The notes beneath the pieces are model-generated. The model was not told the origin of the DNA. It was given only the letters and a program-made list of their open reading frames with translations, and did no database searches. The translations under genes and the position numbers were made by a program. Shown in pieces: positions 46,848 to 56,841 of a stretch of DNA of 64,000 bases. Each line of letters starts with the position of its first letter. The first letter of the stretch is position 1. Source of the DNA: Altererythrobacter sp. KTW20L (lineage in GTDB: Bacteria; Pseudomonadota; Alphaproteobacteria; Sphingomonadales; Sphingomonadaceae); NCBI RefSeq assembly GCF_023501975.1, contig NZ_JAMFLH010000007.1:62001-126000 (forward strand). Reading direction: 5' to 3'.

Positions 46848-46911
46848 TGTTTCCCAACCCCATTACCGCGACATGTGCCAGACGCGAACGGACGGAAGCG
46901 GACGGGCGGCC

Positions 46912-47346
46912 ATGACAGAACGCGACACGACCGGTGACGAACCCCGCAAGGGCGAGAGCGATGATCCAGACACCAACGGCCTCGCCCAGGATCGCACCGA
47001 CTGGGCCGAAGAGCGTACCGACTGGGCCGAGGATCGGACAATTATGGCCAACGAGCGGACCTATGCCGGGTGGATGCGCACCGGCCTGGCTGCAGTCGGC
47101 ATCGGGATCGGCTTCAACGCCCTGTTCTCGCGCCTGGAGCCGGCCTGGCTACCCAAGGCGCTGGCATCATGCTTCATCGCCGTGGGCGTGCTGATCTTCT
47201 GGTTGGCGCGGGGAAAGTCTGCCGCGGTTTTGCGCCGCATGTCAGCCCACCGGGCAAAGCCGGTGCCGGCGATCCAGATCAACCTGATCGCGATCCTGCT
47301 GTCGCTTGCCAGCCTTGGCCTGCTGGGCGGCCTGTGGCTGATGTAG
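46912..47346 (+). CDS. DUF202/YidH-family membrane protein with repeated N-terminal motif
   Basis: The 144-residue protein has a hydrophilic N-terminus with a short tandem repeat: DRTDWAE, ERTDWAE, DRTIMANERT. The DUF202 core follows: ANERTYAGWMRTGLAAVGIGIGFN and two more hydrophobic helices. The repeated RTDWAE units echo the RTxxANERT start of the core domain, suggesting local duplication. Function is unknown for the family. An in-frame ATG at 46873 is a possible earlier start. Confidence 0.8.
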   Translation: MTERDTTGDEPRKGESDDPDTNGLAQDRTDWAEERTDWAEDRTIMANERTYAGWMRTGLAAVGIGIGFNALFSRLEPAWLPKALASCFIAVGVLIFWLARGKSAAVLRRMSAHRAKPVPAIQINLIAILLSLASLGLLGGLWLM

Positions 47347-47464
47347 CCGCGCGGCGCTTCACCTCTTTCCTACAACAGACGTCACGCCCTAGCCTTCGGA
47401 CAAGGCGGGAATGCCCGACGTTCGCGTCACCCGCGGTCAAACTGGCGATGTTCTCCCGGGCAGG

Positions 47465-47559
47465 TGTCACTTTGTCCACCGGGACACAAAGGATTGGAAA
47501 CAATGAATTATAGGGCTAGAATCGAAAGTGACAGAGTGTCACTTGTGTCACCTTTGTCC
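47465..47559 (+). promoter_or_regulatory. Candidate operator region with GTGTCAC/TTTGTCC repeats
   Basis: GTGTCACTTTGTCC (47465-47478) and GTGTCACCTTTGTCC (47545-47559) are near-identical direct repeats 80 bases apart. Immediately before the second is the perfect inverted repeat AAGTGACA-GAG-TGTCACTT (47526-47544). The first is followed by GGGACACAAAGG, partly complementary to it. The region lies in the 299-base gap before the SDR gene and looks like binding sites for one regulator. Confidence 0.55.
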
Positions 47560-47645
47560 GCTGGTCATGCTTGCGAAATTGGCTGTTCCGCTTCGTCGCG
47601 CAGGCCGCTAGACCAGCCCAAACAATCGGATGAGGGAGCCGGATT

Positions 47646-48374
47646 TTGAGCATTCTTGAAGGGCGTGTCGTCGTGGTCACCGGGGCGAGCTCGGGCATCG
47701 GTAAGGCCTGCGCGGTGGAGTTCGTCGCGCGCGGGGCCAAGGTCGTGCTGGCAGCAAGGCGCGCGGAACGGCTGGCGGACCTTGTCGCCCAGATCGAGGC
47801 GAACGGCGGCGAGGCCCTGGCCGTGGCGACCGACGTGACCGACGAGGCTGCGGTTGAGAACCTGTTCGCCCAGGCTGTCGCCCGGTTTGGCACGGTGGAC
47901 GTGCTGATCAACAATGCCGGCATTGCCGAAAATTCGCCGGTGGACCAGACCACGCTCGATCACTGGAACAATGTGATCACGACCAATCTGACCAGCGCGT
48001 TCCTGTGCGCCAAGCACGCCTGGCCGCTGTTCAAGACAGGCGGCCACGGGCGGATCGTCAATGTGGGGTCCATCTCCGCCAAGGTGCCGCGCAACGAGTG
48101 CCCGAGCTATACCGCCAGCAAATTCGGCCTGGCTGGCCTGACACATGCGCTGGCGCTGGACGGGCGGAACGACAATATCGCCGTATCGATCTTCCACCCC
48201 GGTATCGTGGCGACCGAGATCATGCCCGGATCGGTCAAGCTGCCGGAAAACTTCGCCGCCACGCCGGAAGAGGCAGCAGGCATTATCGTCCACATGTGCG
48301 ACATGCCCGATCACCTCAATTTCTACGAAGCCCTGATGGTGCAGAACAAGCTGCCCTTCCTCGGACGCGGCTAG
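47646..48374 (+). CDS. Short-chain dehydrogenase/reductase
   Basis: The 242-residue classical SDR has the NAD(P) motif TGASSGIGKA, NNAG, a catalytic serine in NVGSISA and YTASK with the catalytic tyrosine and lysine. The substrate is not evident; SDR subfamilies cannot be told apart from this sequence by eye. The start is a TTG (47646) preceded by GAGGGAG. It probably forms a unit with the flavin oxidase gene that starts four bases after its stop, and would be under the repeat-rich operator region upstream. Confidence 0.9.
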   Translation: MSILEGRVVVVTGASSGIGKACAVEFVARGAKVVLAARRAERLADLVAQIEANGGEALAVATDVTDEAAVENLFAQAVARFGTVDVLINNAGIAENSPVDQTTLDHWNNVITTNLTSAFLCAKHAWPLFKTGGHGRIVNVGSISAKVPRNECPSYTASKFGLAGLTHALALDGRNDNIAVSIFHPGIVATEIMPGSVKLPENFAATPEEAAGIIVHMCDMPDHLNFYEALMVQNKLPFLGRG

Positions 48375-48378
48375 GCTC

Positions 48379-49554
48379 TTGGCCGACCCCACCCTCGGAT
48401 GCTGGAACATCGCCGACCTGCGCGACAAGGCGCGGGCGCGGCTGCCGCATGGCGTATGGGAATATATGGAGCGCGGGGTAGAGGATGAGCGCTGCATGGA
48501 TCGCAATCGCGCCGCGCTCGACGCGCTCACCTTCGTGCCGCGCGTGCTGCGCAAGGTCGATGCGATCGACATGTCGTCCAGCATCTTCGGGCAGGCGGTG
48601 CCGCTCCCCCTCGCCATTGCACCCACCGGCGCGGCGGGTCTGATCTGGCACAAGGGTGACCTGCACCTTGCCCGTGCAGCAGCGAAGGCGGGCGTGCCCT
48701 TCACCATCTCCAGCGCGGGGACGATGGATGTGGAGGATGTGGTGGCCGGTGGCGGGCGGCAGTGGTTCCAGCTCTATATGTGGCGTGATCGCGACCTGTC
48801 CTATGACGTGGTTCGTCGCGCCCACGGGCTGGGCTGCGAAGCGCTGTTCGTGACGCTCGACCTGCCTGTCATGCCCAACCGCGAATATCTGTATCACAAC
48901 GGTTATGGCATGCCGATCAAGCCCAACCGCAAGAACGTGCCCGACATGCTGCTGCACCCGCGCTGGCTGGCAGGCGTGGTGGGCCGCTATCTGTTGCAGG
49001 ATGGCGGGATGCCCACGCAGGCGAATCTTCCGCCGGGCCTCAAGCATTCGATGGCCAAGGGTGCCAAGCCGGGCGCGCATTTCAAGCAGGACGATCTCGA
49101 TGCAGCAGGGATCAGCCGCTTGCGCGACTTGTGGCCGGGCAAGCTGGTGCTGAAGGGGATCATGCACCCTGATGACGCGCGGCAGGCGCTGGCGCTGGGG
49201 GCAGACGGGATCGTTGTATCGAACCACGGCGCGCGCTCGCTCGATGGCTCGATTGCGGCAATCGATGCCTTGCCGGGCATTGTTGAGGCGGTGGGCGGCA
49301 AATTGACCGTGTTCTTCGACAGCGGCGTGCGGCGTGGCAGCGATGTAGTTAAGGCGCGGGCGCTTGGTGCGGATGTGGTGATGGTCGGTCGCGCTACGCT
49401 CTATGGCCTGGCGGCGGCGGGCGAAGCGGGCGTCACCCGCGCGCTAGAATTGCTGCAGGCCGAGGTCTCGCGCACCATGGCCATGCTGGGAGCGCGAGAC
49501 TGGAGCGAAGTGGGGCCGGAAGTGTTCGGGCTGGTTGGTCAGAGATCGGCGTAG
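48379..49554 (+). CDS. FMN-dependent alpha-hydroxy-acid oxidase/dehydrogenase (LldD family)
   Basis: Oxidises a 2-hydroxy acid such as L-lactate, mandelate or glycolate to the oxo acid. The 391-residue TIM-barrel protein has PLAIAPTGAAGLIWHKGD, LVLKGIMHPDDARQALALGADGIVVSNHGARSLDG (catalytic His and Arg region) and the phosphate-binding DSGVRRGSDVVKARALGADVVMVGRA. In most members the His is followed by GGRQLD; here it is GARSLD. It starts with TTG at 48379. Pairing with an SDR suggests a small hydroxy-acid pathway, substrate unknown. Confidence 0.9.
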   Translation: MADPTLGCWNIADLRDKARARLPHGVWEYMERGVEDERCMDRNRAALDALTFVPRVLRKVDAIDMSSSIFGQAVPLPLAIAPTGAAGLIWHKGDLHLARAAAKAGVPFTISSAGTMDVEDVVAGGGRQWFQLYMWRDRDLSYDVVRRAHGLGCEALFVTLDLPVMPNREYLYHNGYGMPIKPNRKNVPDMLLHPRWLAGVVGRYLLQDGGMPTQANLPPGLKHSMAKGAKPGAHFKQDDLDAAGISRLRDLWPGKLVLKGIMHPDDARQALALGADGIVVSNHGARSLDGSIAAIDALPGIVEAVGGKLTVFFDSGVRRGSDVVKARALGADVVMVGRATLYGLAAAGEAGVTRALELLQAEVSRTMAMLGARDWSEVGPEVFGLVGQRSA

Positions 49555-50537
49555 GCGCGGTACCATTCGACAAAGCGCGGGATGCCGACATCCACACTGG
49601 TAGTCGGCTCATAACCAAGGTCGCGGCGGATCGCGTCGATATCGGCAAAGGTGCGCGGCACGTCTCCGGCCTGCATCGGCAGGAAGTTCATCTCGGCCTT
49701 GCGACCGCAGGCCTGTTCGAGAACGGCGATCACGTCGGTCAGCTTCTCGCACCGGTGGTTGCCGATGTTGTAAAGGGCATGAGGCGTGATGCTGCCGCCC
49801 GCCTTGGGCGCGCCGTCGTCAGCCGGGGGATGGTCGAGGGCGGCGAGAATGCCCGCCACGATGTCATCAATATAGGTGAAATCGCGCCAGACCTCGCCAT
49901 GGTTGAACACCGCGATAGGCTGTCCGGTGAGTATCTTGTGGGTGAACATCCACACCATCATGTCGGGCCGCCCCCAAGGGCCGTAAACGGTGAAGAAACG
50001 CAGGCCCGTCAGCGGCAGGCGGTAGAGATGGGCGTAGGTCTCGCTCATCAGTTCGTCCGCCTTCTTGGTGGCGGCATAGAGTGACAGCGGATGGTCCACC
50101 CGGTCTTCGACCGCAAACGGCACCTTGTCCGCTCCGCCGTAGACCGAACTGGAACTGGCATAGACCATATGTTCCACCTGCCTGTGGCGCGCCACTTCAA
50201 GGAGGTTGAGATGGCCGCTTACATTGGATTCGATATAGGCCCGCGGGTTCTCGATCGAATAGCGTACGCCCGGTTGCGCACCCAGGTGGACGATGCGCTC
50301 GAACTGCTCGCCAGACAGCACGGCATCGAGCGCGGCATGATCAGCAAAGTCCACCTTGGTGAAGACGAACCGCCCGCCGCCTCTCGCAGCGACCCGGGCG
50401 AGACGGTCTTCCTTCAGCGAGACGGGGTAGTAGTCGTTCAGGCTGTCGATCCCCAGCACGCTGTCACCGCGCGCTAGCAGGGCATCAGCCACTGCCGCCC
50501 CGATGAACCCTGCCACGCCTGTTACCAGATAGCGCAT
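49539..50537 (-). CDS. NAD-dependent sugar epimerase, UDP-glucuronate 4-epimerase type
   Basis: The ATG at 50535-50537 starts directly at the Rossmann fold (MRYLVTGVAGFIGAAVADALL) and gives 332 residues. Signatures are GVAGFIG, the DSLNDYYPVSLKEDRL segment typical of UDP-GlcA 4-epimerases, SSSSVYGG and the catalytic YAATKKADE. The C-terminal GDVPRTFADIDAIRRDLGYEPTTSVDVGIPRFVEWYRAY matches the group. The product would supply UDP-galacturonate for surface polysaccharide. Its last 16 bases overlap the convergent oxidase gene. Confidence 0.9.
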   Translation of the reverse strand: MRYLVTGVAGFIGAAVADALLARGDSVLGIDSLNDYYPVSLKEDRLARVAARGGGRFVFTKVDFADHAALDAVLSGEQFERIVHLGAQPGVRYSIENPRAYIESNVSGHLNLLEVARHRQVEHMVYASSSSVYGGADKVPFAVEDRVDHPLSLYAATKKADELMSETYAHLYRLPLTGLRFFTVYGPWGRPDMMVWMFTHKILTGQPIAVFNHGEVWRDFTYIDDIVAGILAALDHPPADDGAPKAGGSITPHALYNIGNHRCEKLTDVIAVLEQACGRKAEMNFLPMQAGDVPRTFADIDAIRRDLGYEPTTSVDVGIPRFVEWYRAYADL

Positions 50538-50664
50538 AGTTTCGTGCAATCCCGTCGCCTGTCCGAACGGCCCCGCCCTTACCGCATAAATCCTAACAGG
50601 ACATCCGCTATCGGACGGCGACATGCGGCAAGTGCTTGATCGGGCGGCGCACAGTGCCCATCAC

Positions 50665-51636
50665 ATGGTTGTGATCCGCCATGCTCTCCTCCTCGCCCTC
50701 TCCGCGCCGCTGCTTCCGACGGCCACACAGGCGCAGGCCAGTGAAGCCCAGGCCGCGCTGTGGGAACAGGACCTGCGGCTTGCCCGCTTGGCAGAACGCA
50801 TCATGGGAGCCAATGTCTGCCTGTGCCGCCAGACCATGCCTCTGACGGGCATGATCCTCCACAGTGCCGACCAGTATGGCGCGCCCTTGCCCGGCGCCTT
50901 TGCACAAGGGCCGGTCGAAGTGGCGCAGATCGTGCCCGGTTCGTCCGCTGCCTCCGCCGGATTGCGGGCGGGCGATGCACTGCTGGCGGTCGATGGGACA
51001 GTGATCGACGAGGTTGAGGCGGCACCGGGCTTCCCCCGGCGCGATGCGGTGTTCGAACTGGTCGCTTCCAATTCCGGCCCGATCGACCTGCGTTACCTGC
51101 GCGCGGGCTCCATCCTGACTGCGACACTGCAAGCACCATCCGGCTGTCGCGCACTGGTCGAGGTGCTGGCGGACGAGGACTCTACAGCGCGGTCCGACGG
51201 GCGGGTGATCCAGTTGAGCTATGGCCTCGTCGCGCGACTAAACGATGCCGGGTTGGCAGTGGTCTTTGCGCACGAGCTGGCCCACGTCGTGCTGGAACAC
51301 CGGCGGCGTCTGTCGGAAGCAGGGGTAGCCGATGGACTGGCGCGCCAGTTCGGGCGCAACCGCCGCCTGTCACGCCTGGCCGAGATCGAGGCGGATCTGT
51401 TGTCTGTCCACCTGCTGGCCAATGCCGGGTACGATCCGGCAATCGCTCCTCAGTTCTGGCAGTCCGATGCAGGGCGCGTCCTCGGCAGCGGGCTCGTCCG
51501 CAGCCGGATTTACCCAGGCCGGAACGAGCGGGCCGAACAGATGGAACAGGAAATCGCGCAATACCTGTCCGGCTATGACCAGCTTTCGGCGGCCGGACAC
51601 CTGATCGCGCTGCGCGACCAGCCTTTTGCCGATTGA
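50665..51636 (+). CDS. Periplasmic M48-type metalloprotease with internal PDZ domain
   Basis: From the ATG at 50665 the 323-residue protein has a signal peptide (VVIRHALLLALSAPLLPTATQAQA). A start at 50623 would place the signal internally. A PDZ-like domain follows (VEVAQIVPGSSAASAGLRAGDALLAVDG, about residues 90-170). The zinc site HELAH in VVFAHELAHVVLEH, with the third ligand in EIEADLLSVHLLANAGYDP, comes next. PDZ and gluzincin domains together suggest envelope protein quality control, as inference. Confidence 0.85.
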   Translation: MVVIRHALLLALSAPLLPTATQAQASEAQAALWEQDLRLARLAERIMGANVCLCRQTMPLTGMILHSADQYGAPLPGAFAQGPVEVAQIVPGSSAASAGLRAGDALLAVDGTVIDEVEAAPGFPRRDAVFELVASNSGPIDLRYLRAGSILTATLQAPSGCRALVEVLADEDSTARSDGRVIQLSYGLVARLNDAGLAVVFAHELAHVVLEHRRRLSEAGVADGLARQFGRNRRLSRLAEIEADLLSVHLLANAGYDPAIAPQFWQSDAGRVLGSGLVRSRIYPGRNERAEQMEQEIAQYLSGYDQLSAAGHLIALRDQPFAD

Positions 51637-51644
51637 CGGCTAAC

Positions 51645-52175
51645 TTAGCGGCCCGGCGCCTCGCTGATATCGATATAGTTGCGGTCAAAATAGGTCAGCG
51701 GGGTGGCATCCTGCCGGTGGTGGGCGGCCAGCAGTTCTCCGATGAAGATTGAATGGGTGCCGAAATCGTGCGCGTGGACGAGGCTGCAGGCGAAGCTCGA
51801 TTGTGCGGTGGCGAGCACTGGCACCCCCGCCAGTTCCTCCCATGCGCCGAGGGAAAAGCGGTCCGTGGCGGAAGGCGACATGAAGTGTTCTGCCACGTCG
51901 CGGTTGCCCAGTCCCAGCACGTTCACACCGAACCGCTGCTCGGCCAACAAAGGCCCATGCAACGAGGCGGCGCGGTTGATGCAGACCAGCAGTGAAGGCG
52001 GATCGAAACTTAACGAGCTGACAGCGGTCGCCAGGATGCCATAGCGCTGGCCCGCATGGATTGTCGTGATGGCATAGACCGTGGCCGCCACATGGCGCAT
52101 TGCATCGCGAAAGGCGGTCAGCAGCGCATCGCGGTCCTGCGGGATTTCATTGTGATCGACCATCGAACCGTCCAT
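51645..52175 (-). CDS. Flavin reductase domain protein
   Basis: The 176-residue protein (ATG at 52175; 52163 and 52205 are alternatives) has the FMN-binding split-barrel pattern of flavin reductase-like proteins. It contains ATVYAITTIHAGQRYGILATAVSSLSFDPPSLLVCINRAASLH, FGVNVLGLGNRDVAEHF and the late HSIFIGELLAAHHR with PLTYFDRNYI. Such proteins supply reduced flavin to two-component monooxygenases; no partner is adjacent. Being divergent from the riboflavin genes may be meaningful, since they share one 96-base intergenic region containing the palindrome at 52242. Confidence 0.88.
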   Translation of the reverse strand: MDGSMVDHNEIPQDRDALLTAFRDAMRHVAATVYAITTIHAGQRYGILATAVSSLSFDPPSLLVCINRAASLHGPLLAEQRFGVNVLGLGNRDVAEHFMSPSATDRFSLGAWEELAGVPVLATAQSSFACSLVHAHDFGTHSIFIGELLAAHHRQDATPLTYFDRNYIDISEAPGR

Positions 52176-52241
52176 GCGGTGAGCCGCCTGCGCTTTCAAG
52201 TACAATGATTGCCAGCCACCAATGTGAACTCACCTCTTGTG

Positions 52242-52259
52242 ATCACATTATAATGTGAT
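52242..52259. promoter_or_regulatory. 18-bp perfect palindrome before ribB, overlapping a TATAAT box
   Basis: ATCACATTATAATGTGAT reads the same on both strands. Its centre contains TATAAT (52249-52254), a perfect -10 consensus. A further half-site AATGTGA lies at 52221-52227. A protein bound here would block the promoter of the HTH-RibB gene whose ATG is 13 bases downstream, and could affect the divergent flavin reductase. Confidence 0.6.
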
Positions 52260-52271
52260 AATGCGATTCGC

Positions 52272-53585
52272 ATGAACGATCAGACCATCATTCGCGTGCG
52301 CGAAGTCATAGATGCCGGCAAGATGACCCGCGCCGGGCTTGCGCGTGGCGCCGGCCTTCACGTAAACAGCTTGCGGGATTGTACTGCAGAAAGCTGGAAC
52401 CCCACCGCCGAAACCCTCGCCAAGCTTGACCGCTTCCTCGCCGAGAATGACGACCGCCCGGTCCTCGTCGGGATCGAGGAAATCATCGACGAGGCGCGCA
52501 ACGGGCGCATGTTCATCCTGGTGGATGACGAGGACCGCGAGAACGAGGGTGACCTCATCGTGCCCGCGCAGATGGCTACGCCCGATGCGATCAATTTCAT
52601 GGCCACCCACGGCCGCGGCCTGATCTGCCTCGCCCTCACCCGCGCCCGCGTGGAGGCGCTGGGCCTGGACCTGATGAGCCGCAAGAATCGCACCCGCCAC
52701 GAAACGGCCTTTACCGTGGCAATCGAGGCGCGCCAGGGCGTGACCACCGGAATCAGCGCGGCAGACCGTGCGCGCACAATTTCAGTCGCCATCGACGCCT
52801 CAAAAGGTGCCGACGATATCGTCACCCCCGGTCACGTATTCCCGCTGGTTGCCCGCGAAGGCGGCGTGCTGATACGCGCCGGACACACCGAGGCTGCGGT
52901 AGATATCTCGCGCCTCGCCGGCCTCAACCCCTCGGGCGTGATCTGCGAGATCATGAACGAGGATGGCTCCATGGCCCGCTTCGATGACCTGATCCGCTTT
53001 GGCCGCAAGCACGGCCTCAAGATCGGCACGATCCGCGACCTGATCGCCTATCGCCGCCAGAACGATCACCTGGTCGAAATGCGCGAGGACACCCGCTTCC
53101 GGAGCCGCTGGGGCGGTGAATGGCGGGCAATCAGCTTCTGGAACAAGGCCACCAAGGGCGAGACCATGGCGCTGGTGAAGGGCCATATCGACCCTGCCCG
53201 CCCCACCCTCGTCCGTATGCACGCCCTGTCGATTTTCGACGACGTTTTCGCCCAGGATACCGACCGCCAGGGACTGCTGGCAGGCGCGATGCAATCCATC
53301 GCTGCCGAAGGCGCTGGCGTAGTGGTGCTGATCAACCGGCCCATGCCCGACTTCGCCAGTCGCGCAATCCAGGGCCAGAAGGGAAAGCCGCTGTCGGTCA
53401 ACCCAAACGACGATGCCCAGCCCAATGAGCAACGCGACTATGGCGTTGGCGCCCAGATCCTGGCCGAGCTGGGCGTGCGCGACATGATCCTGCTTACCAA
53501 TACACGCCATTCACTGGTCGGCCTCGAAGGCTATGGCCTGTCGATTGTGGGCGAGTGCCCGATTACTCCTGAAGGACAGAATTGA
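52272..53585 (+). CDS. ribB: HTH-RibB-RibA-like fusion (3,4-dihydroxy-2-butanone-4-phosphate synthase)
   Basis: RibB makes the four-carbon precursor of riboflavin. The 437-residue protein has three parts. The first (residues 1-60) is an Xre-like [35 protein letters not shown]. The second (about 66-270) is an intact RibB domain with [23 protein letters not shown] and the late GHTEAAVDI. The third (about 275-437) is a GTP cyclohydrolase II-like domain. The zinc-binding cysteine cluster of RibA (normally after the MHSE-like region) is missing: here it reads [26 protein letters not shown] activity is therefore unlikely. It is coupled to ribH. Confidence 0.9.
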   Translation: MNDQTIIRVREVIDAGKMTRAGLARGAGLHVNSLRDCTAESWNPTAETLAKLDRFLAENDDRPVLVGIEEIIDEARNGRMFILVDDEDRENEGDLIVPAQMATPDAINFMATHGRGLICLALTRARVEALGLDLMSRKNRTRHETAFTVAIEARQGVTTGISAADRARTISVAIDASKGADDIVTPGHVFPLVAREGGVLIRAGHTEAAVDISRLAGLNPSGVICEIMNEDGSMARFDDLIRFGRKHGLKIGTIRDLIAYRRQNDHLVEMREDTRFRSRWGGEWRAISFWNKATKGETMALVKGHIDPARPTLVRMHALSIFDDVFAQDTDRQGLLAGAMQSIAAEGAGVVVLINRPMPDFASRAIQGQKGKPLSVNPNDDAQPNEQRDYGVGAQILAELGVRDMILLTNTRHSLVGLEGYGLSIVGECPITPEGQN

Positions 53586-54004
53586 TGGCCAAGTTCCTGA
53601 TCGTGGAAGCGCGCTTCTACGCCCATCTCAATGATATGCTGATAGCGGGTGCGCGTGGTGCGCTGGAGGCAGCGGGTCACAGCGTGGACCTGCTGACCGT
53701 GCCCGGCGCGCTCGAACTGCCGGGCGCGATCGCCACGGCGGCGGAGAGCGGCCGCTATGACGGGTTTGTCGCGCTTGGCGTGGTCATCCGGGGCGAGACC
53801 TATCATTTCGAGATCGTGGCGGGCGAATCTGCGCGCGGTCTGATGGCGCTGACGATGGATGGCCTTGCTGTCGGCAACGGCATTCTCACCACCGAGAACG
53901 AGGCCCAGGCGATCTATCGCGCCGATCCCCAGCAGGGGAACAAGGGCGCGGGCGCTGCAGAAGCGGCGATGGCGCTGTTGGCCTTGCGGGAGAAGTTTGC
54001 CTGA
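53585..54004 (+). CDS. ribH: 6,7-dimethyl-8-ribityllumazine synthase
   Basis: Condenses the RibB product with the pyrimidine precursor to lumazine. The 139-residue protein shows the family core [39 protein letters not shown], with the catalytic histidine in ETYHFE, and the late [14 protein letters not shown]. The usual GCVIRGET is GVVIRGET here. The ATG overlaps the ribB stop by one base (TGATG). Confidence 0.94.
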   Translation: MAKFLIVEARFYAHLNDMLIAGARGALEAAGHSVDLLTVPGALELPGAIATAAESGRYDGFVALGVVIRGETYHFEIVAGESARGLMALTMDGLAVGNGILTTENEAQAIYRADPQQGNKGAGAAEAAMALLALREKFA

Positions 54005-54065
54005 TACTTCCCTTGCGCGGCTGACCTGCGGGAACCGGAAGGGTATCCGGCGCGTCTAGCCCGCC

Positions 54066-54383
54066 ATGAACGGGCCGCTCGAATGGATCGCCGCCGTGGG
54101 CACGATGCTGGCCGCTGGATTAATCGCCGCCGACCTTGGCCGCCGCGTTACCGGATGGGGGTTTGTGCTGTTCTGCGCCGTGGCAGTGACGTGGATCGTC
54201 TCGGGCCTGACATCCGACGCCATGCCGATTGCCGCGATGAACGTGATCCTGCTCGCCATCAACGCCTGGGGCGTTTGGCAATTCCTGCTCAGCCCCAAGA
54301 ACCGGCGGGTGATGGAAAAGATGGAGCAGGTCGAACCTGCGATCGAACGTGAGGTGGAACAGGAAATGGCGCGCGACAACTAG
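54066..54383 (+). CDS. Small membrane protein of unknown function
   Basis: The 105-residue product has three hydrophobic helices (about residues 6-24, 29-48 and 55-74) and a charged cytoplasmic-type tail (NRRVMEKMEQVEPAIEREVEQEMARDN). No family is recognised. It follows ribH by 61 bases, in which GGAAC-N17-CGTC (54031-54056) resembles an EcfG promoter with one mismatch. Confidence 0.65.
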   Translation: MNGPLEWIAAVGTMLAAGLIAADLGRRVTGWGFVLFCAVAVTWIVSGLTSDAMPIAAMNVILLAINAWGVWQFLLSPKNRRVMEKMEQVEPAIEREVEQEMARDN

Positions 54384-54398
54384 CCGCGCGCCCGTCGC

Positions 54399-55793
<1,395 letters not shown>

Positions 55794-55845
55794 TCAAACG
55801 CAGGCAGGCCCGTCGCCCGCCGCCAATGCAGAGGGAACAACTTTC

Positions 55846-56382
55846 ATGGCCGACAATACCGCCAAGCCCAGGACCAGCAAGCCGCGCGCCGCGAAGGCCG
55901 CTTCTGCCACCAGCGCGACCACCAGTAACACTTCCCCTAGGTCCGAAGCGCGCAGCCGGTTCAACGCCGCGCTGGAAGAGGCCAAGGCTGGCGCCGCAGC
56001 CTTGAAAACCGAGGCCACGGGTCGCGCCACCACCTATGCCGACGACGCCCGCGCCAAGAGCGAGGACTGGGCCGCCGAAGCCCGCGTCAAGGCAGCCGAG
56101 CTCGCTGCAGAAGGCAAGAACAAGGCTGGTGAGGCCCTGGTCAGCCTCAGCCGCGTGGTCGAGGAAAACGCCCCCGCCATCGACGAGAAGCTGGGCCAGA
56201 AGTATGGTGACTATGCCCGCAATGCCTCGCGTTCGCTGTCGGACACCGCATCGACCCTGCAAGGCAAGAGCGTGGAAGACCTGGGCGAGGATGCCCGCGA
56301 ATATGTCCGCCAGAACCCGGGCAAATCGGTCGGTATCGCGGTGCTCGCCGGGTATATCATCTCGCGCATCTTCCGCCGTTAA
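55846..56382 (+). CDS. ElaB/DUF883-like membrane-anchored protein
   Basis: The 178-residue protein has an alanine/lysine-rich N-terminus, a long amphipathic helical middle (FNAALEEAKAGAAALKTEATGRATTYADDARAKSEDWAAEARVKAAEL) and a C-terminal anchor GKSVGIAVLAGYIISRIFRR. This is the ElaB/YqjD/DUF883 arrangement. E. coli relatives bind ribosomes at the inner membrane in stationary phase; that role is only a possibility here. The EcfG-type promoter upstream supports a stress role. Confidence 0.75.
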   Translation: MADNTAKPRTSKPRAAKAASATSATTSNTSPRSEARSRFNAALEEAKAGAAALKTEATGRATTYADDARAKSEDWAAEARVKAAELAAEGKNKAGEALVSLSRVVEENAPAIDEKLGQKYGDYARNASRSLSDTASTLQGKSVEDLGEDAREYVRQNPGKSVGIAVLAGYIISRIFRR

Positions 56383-56393
56383 GGGGGTAAGGC

Positions 56394-56837
56394 ATGTTGC
56401 GGGAGGAAACACCGCCCGCCACTCCTGCCGATGACGGTGCGGAGGGGTTGGCCGAACAGCGCGAGATGGAAAGCACCCGATCGCTGCTCGACGACCTTGA
56501 AGACCTGCTGTTCGACGCGCGGACCTGGCTCGACGCGGAACTGACCTACCAGAAGACGCGCGCCGCCTTCGTTGTCGGCAGCTTCAAGCGCACGATCCTG
56601 ATGGGCGCGGTTGGAGCCGTATTTGCGTTATTTGCCATGGTGGGCCTGACAGTTGGGCTGATCATTGCCCTTACCCCGCTTGTCACAGCCTGGGGTTCGA
56701 CTGCCATTGTTGCAGGCGGCTTGTTCCTTGCCGCCTATCTGGCGGTGAGGCGCGCCGGAACGGCGTGGAGTGACATGATGGATGCCATCAACGAAACAGG
56801 CACCGATGATCCGGACCTTCCGGGCGAGGAAGGCTGA
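56394..56837 (+). CDS. Holin-X/DUF1469-type membrane protein (YqjE-like)
   Basis: The 147-residue product has an acidic N-terminus, a helical region (LLDDLEDLLFDARTWLDAELTYQKTRAAFVV) and two membrane helices (LMGAVGAVFALFAMVGLTVGLIIALTPL and AIVAGGLFLAAYLAVRRA). This matches the DUF1469 family, often labelled phage holin although found next to ElaB/YqjD genes in many chromosomes. It lies 11 bases after the DUF883-like gene, so it is a host stress-cluster gene and not part of a phage. Confidence 0.8.
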   Translation: MLREETPPATPADDGAEGLAEQREMESTRSLLDDLEDLLFDARTWLDAELTYQKTRAAFVVGSFKRTILMGAVGAVFALFAMVGLTVGLIIALTPLVTAWGSTAIVAGGLFLAAYLAVRRAGTAWSDMMDAINETGTDDPDLPGEEG

Positions 56838-56841
56838 CACC

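Noticed and set aside
52206-52271. FMN riboswitch before ribB
   Set aside because: Only 66 bases separate the ATG from the end of the neighbouring open frame. There is no multi-helix leader and no conserved RFN element sequence.
54031-54056. Second EcfG-type promoter before the small membrane protein gene
   Set aside because: GGAAC-N17-CGTC deviates from CGTT at the last base, and there is no independent support; kept only as a remark in the gene entry.
56394-56837. Phage holin as a sign of a second prophage
   Set aside because: The DUF1469 family is commonly chromosomal next to ElaB/DUF883-like genes, and no other phage gene is near.
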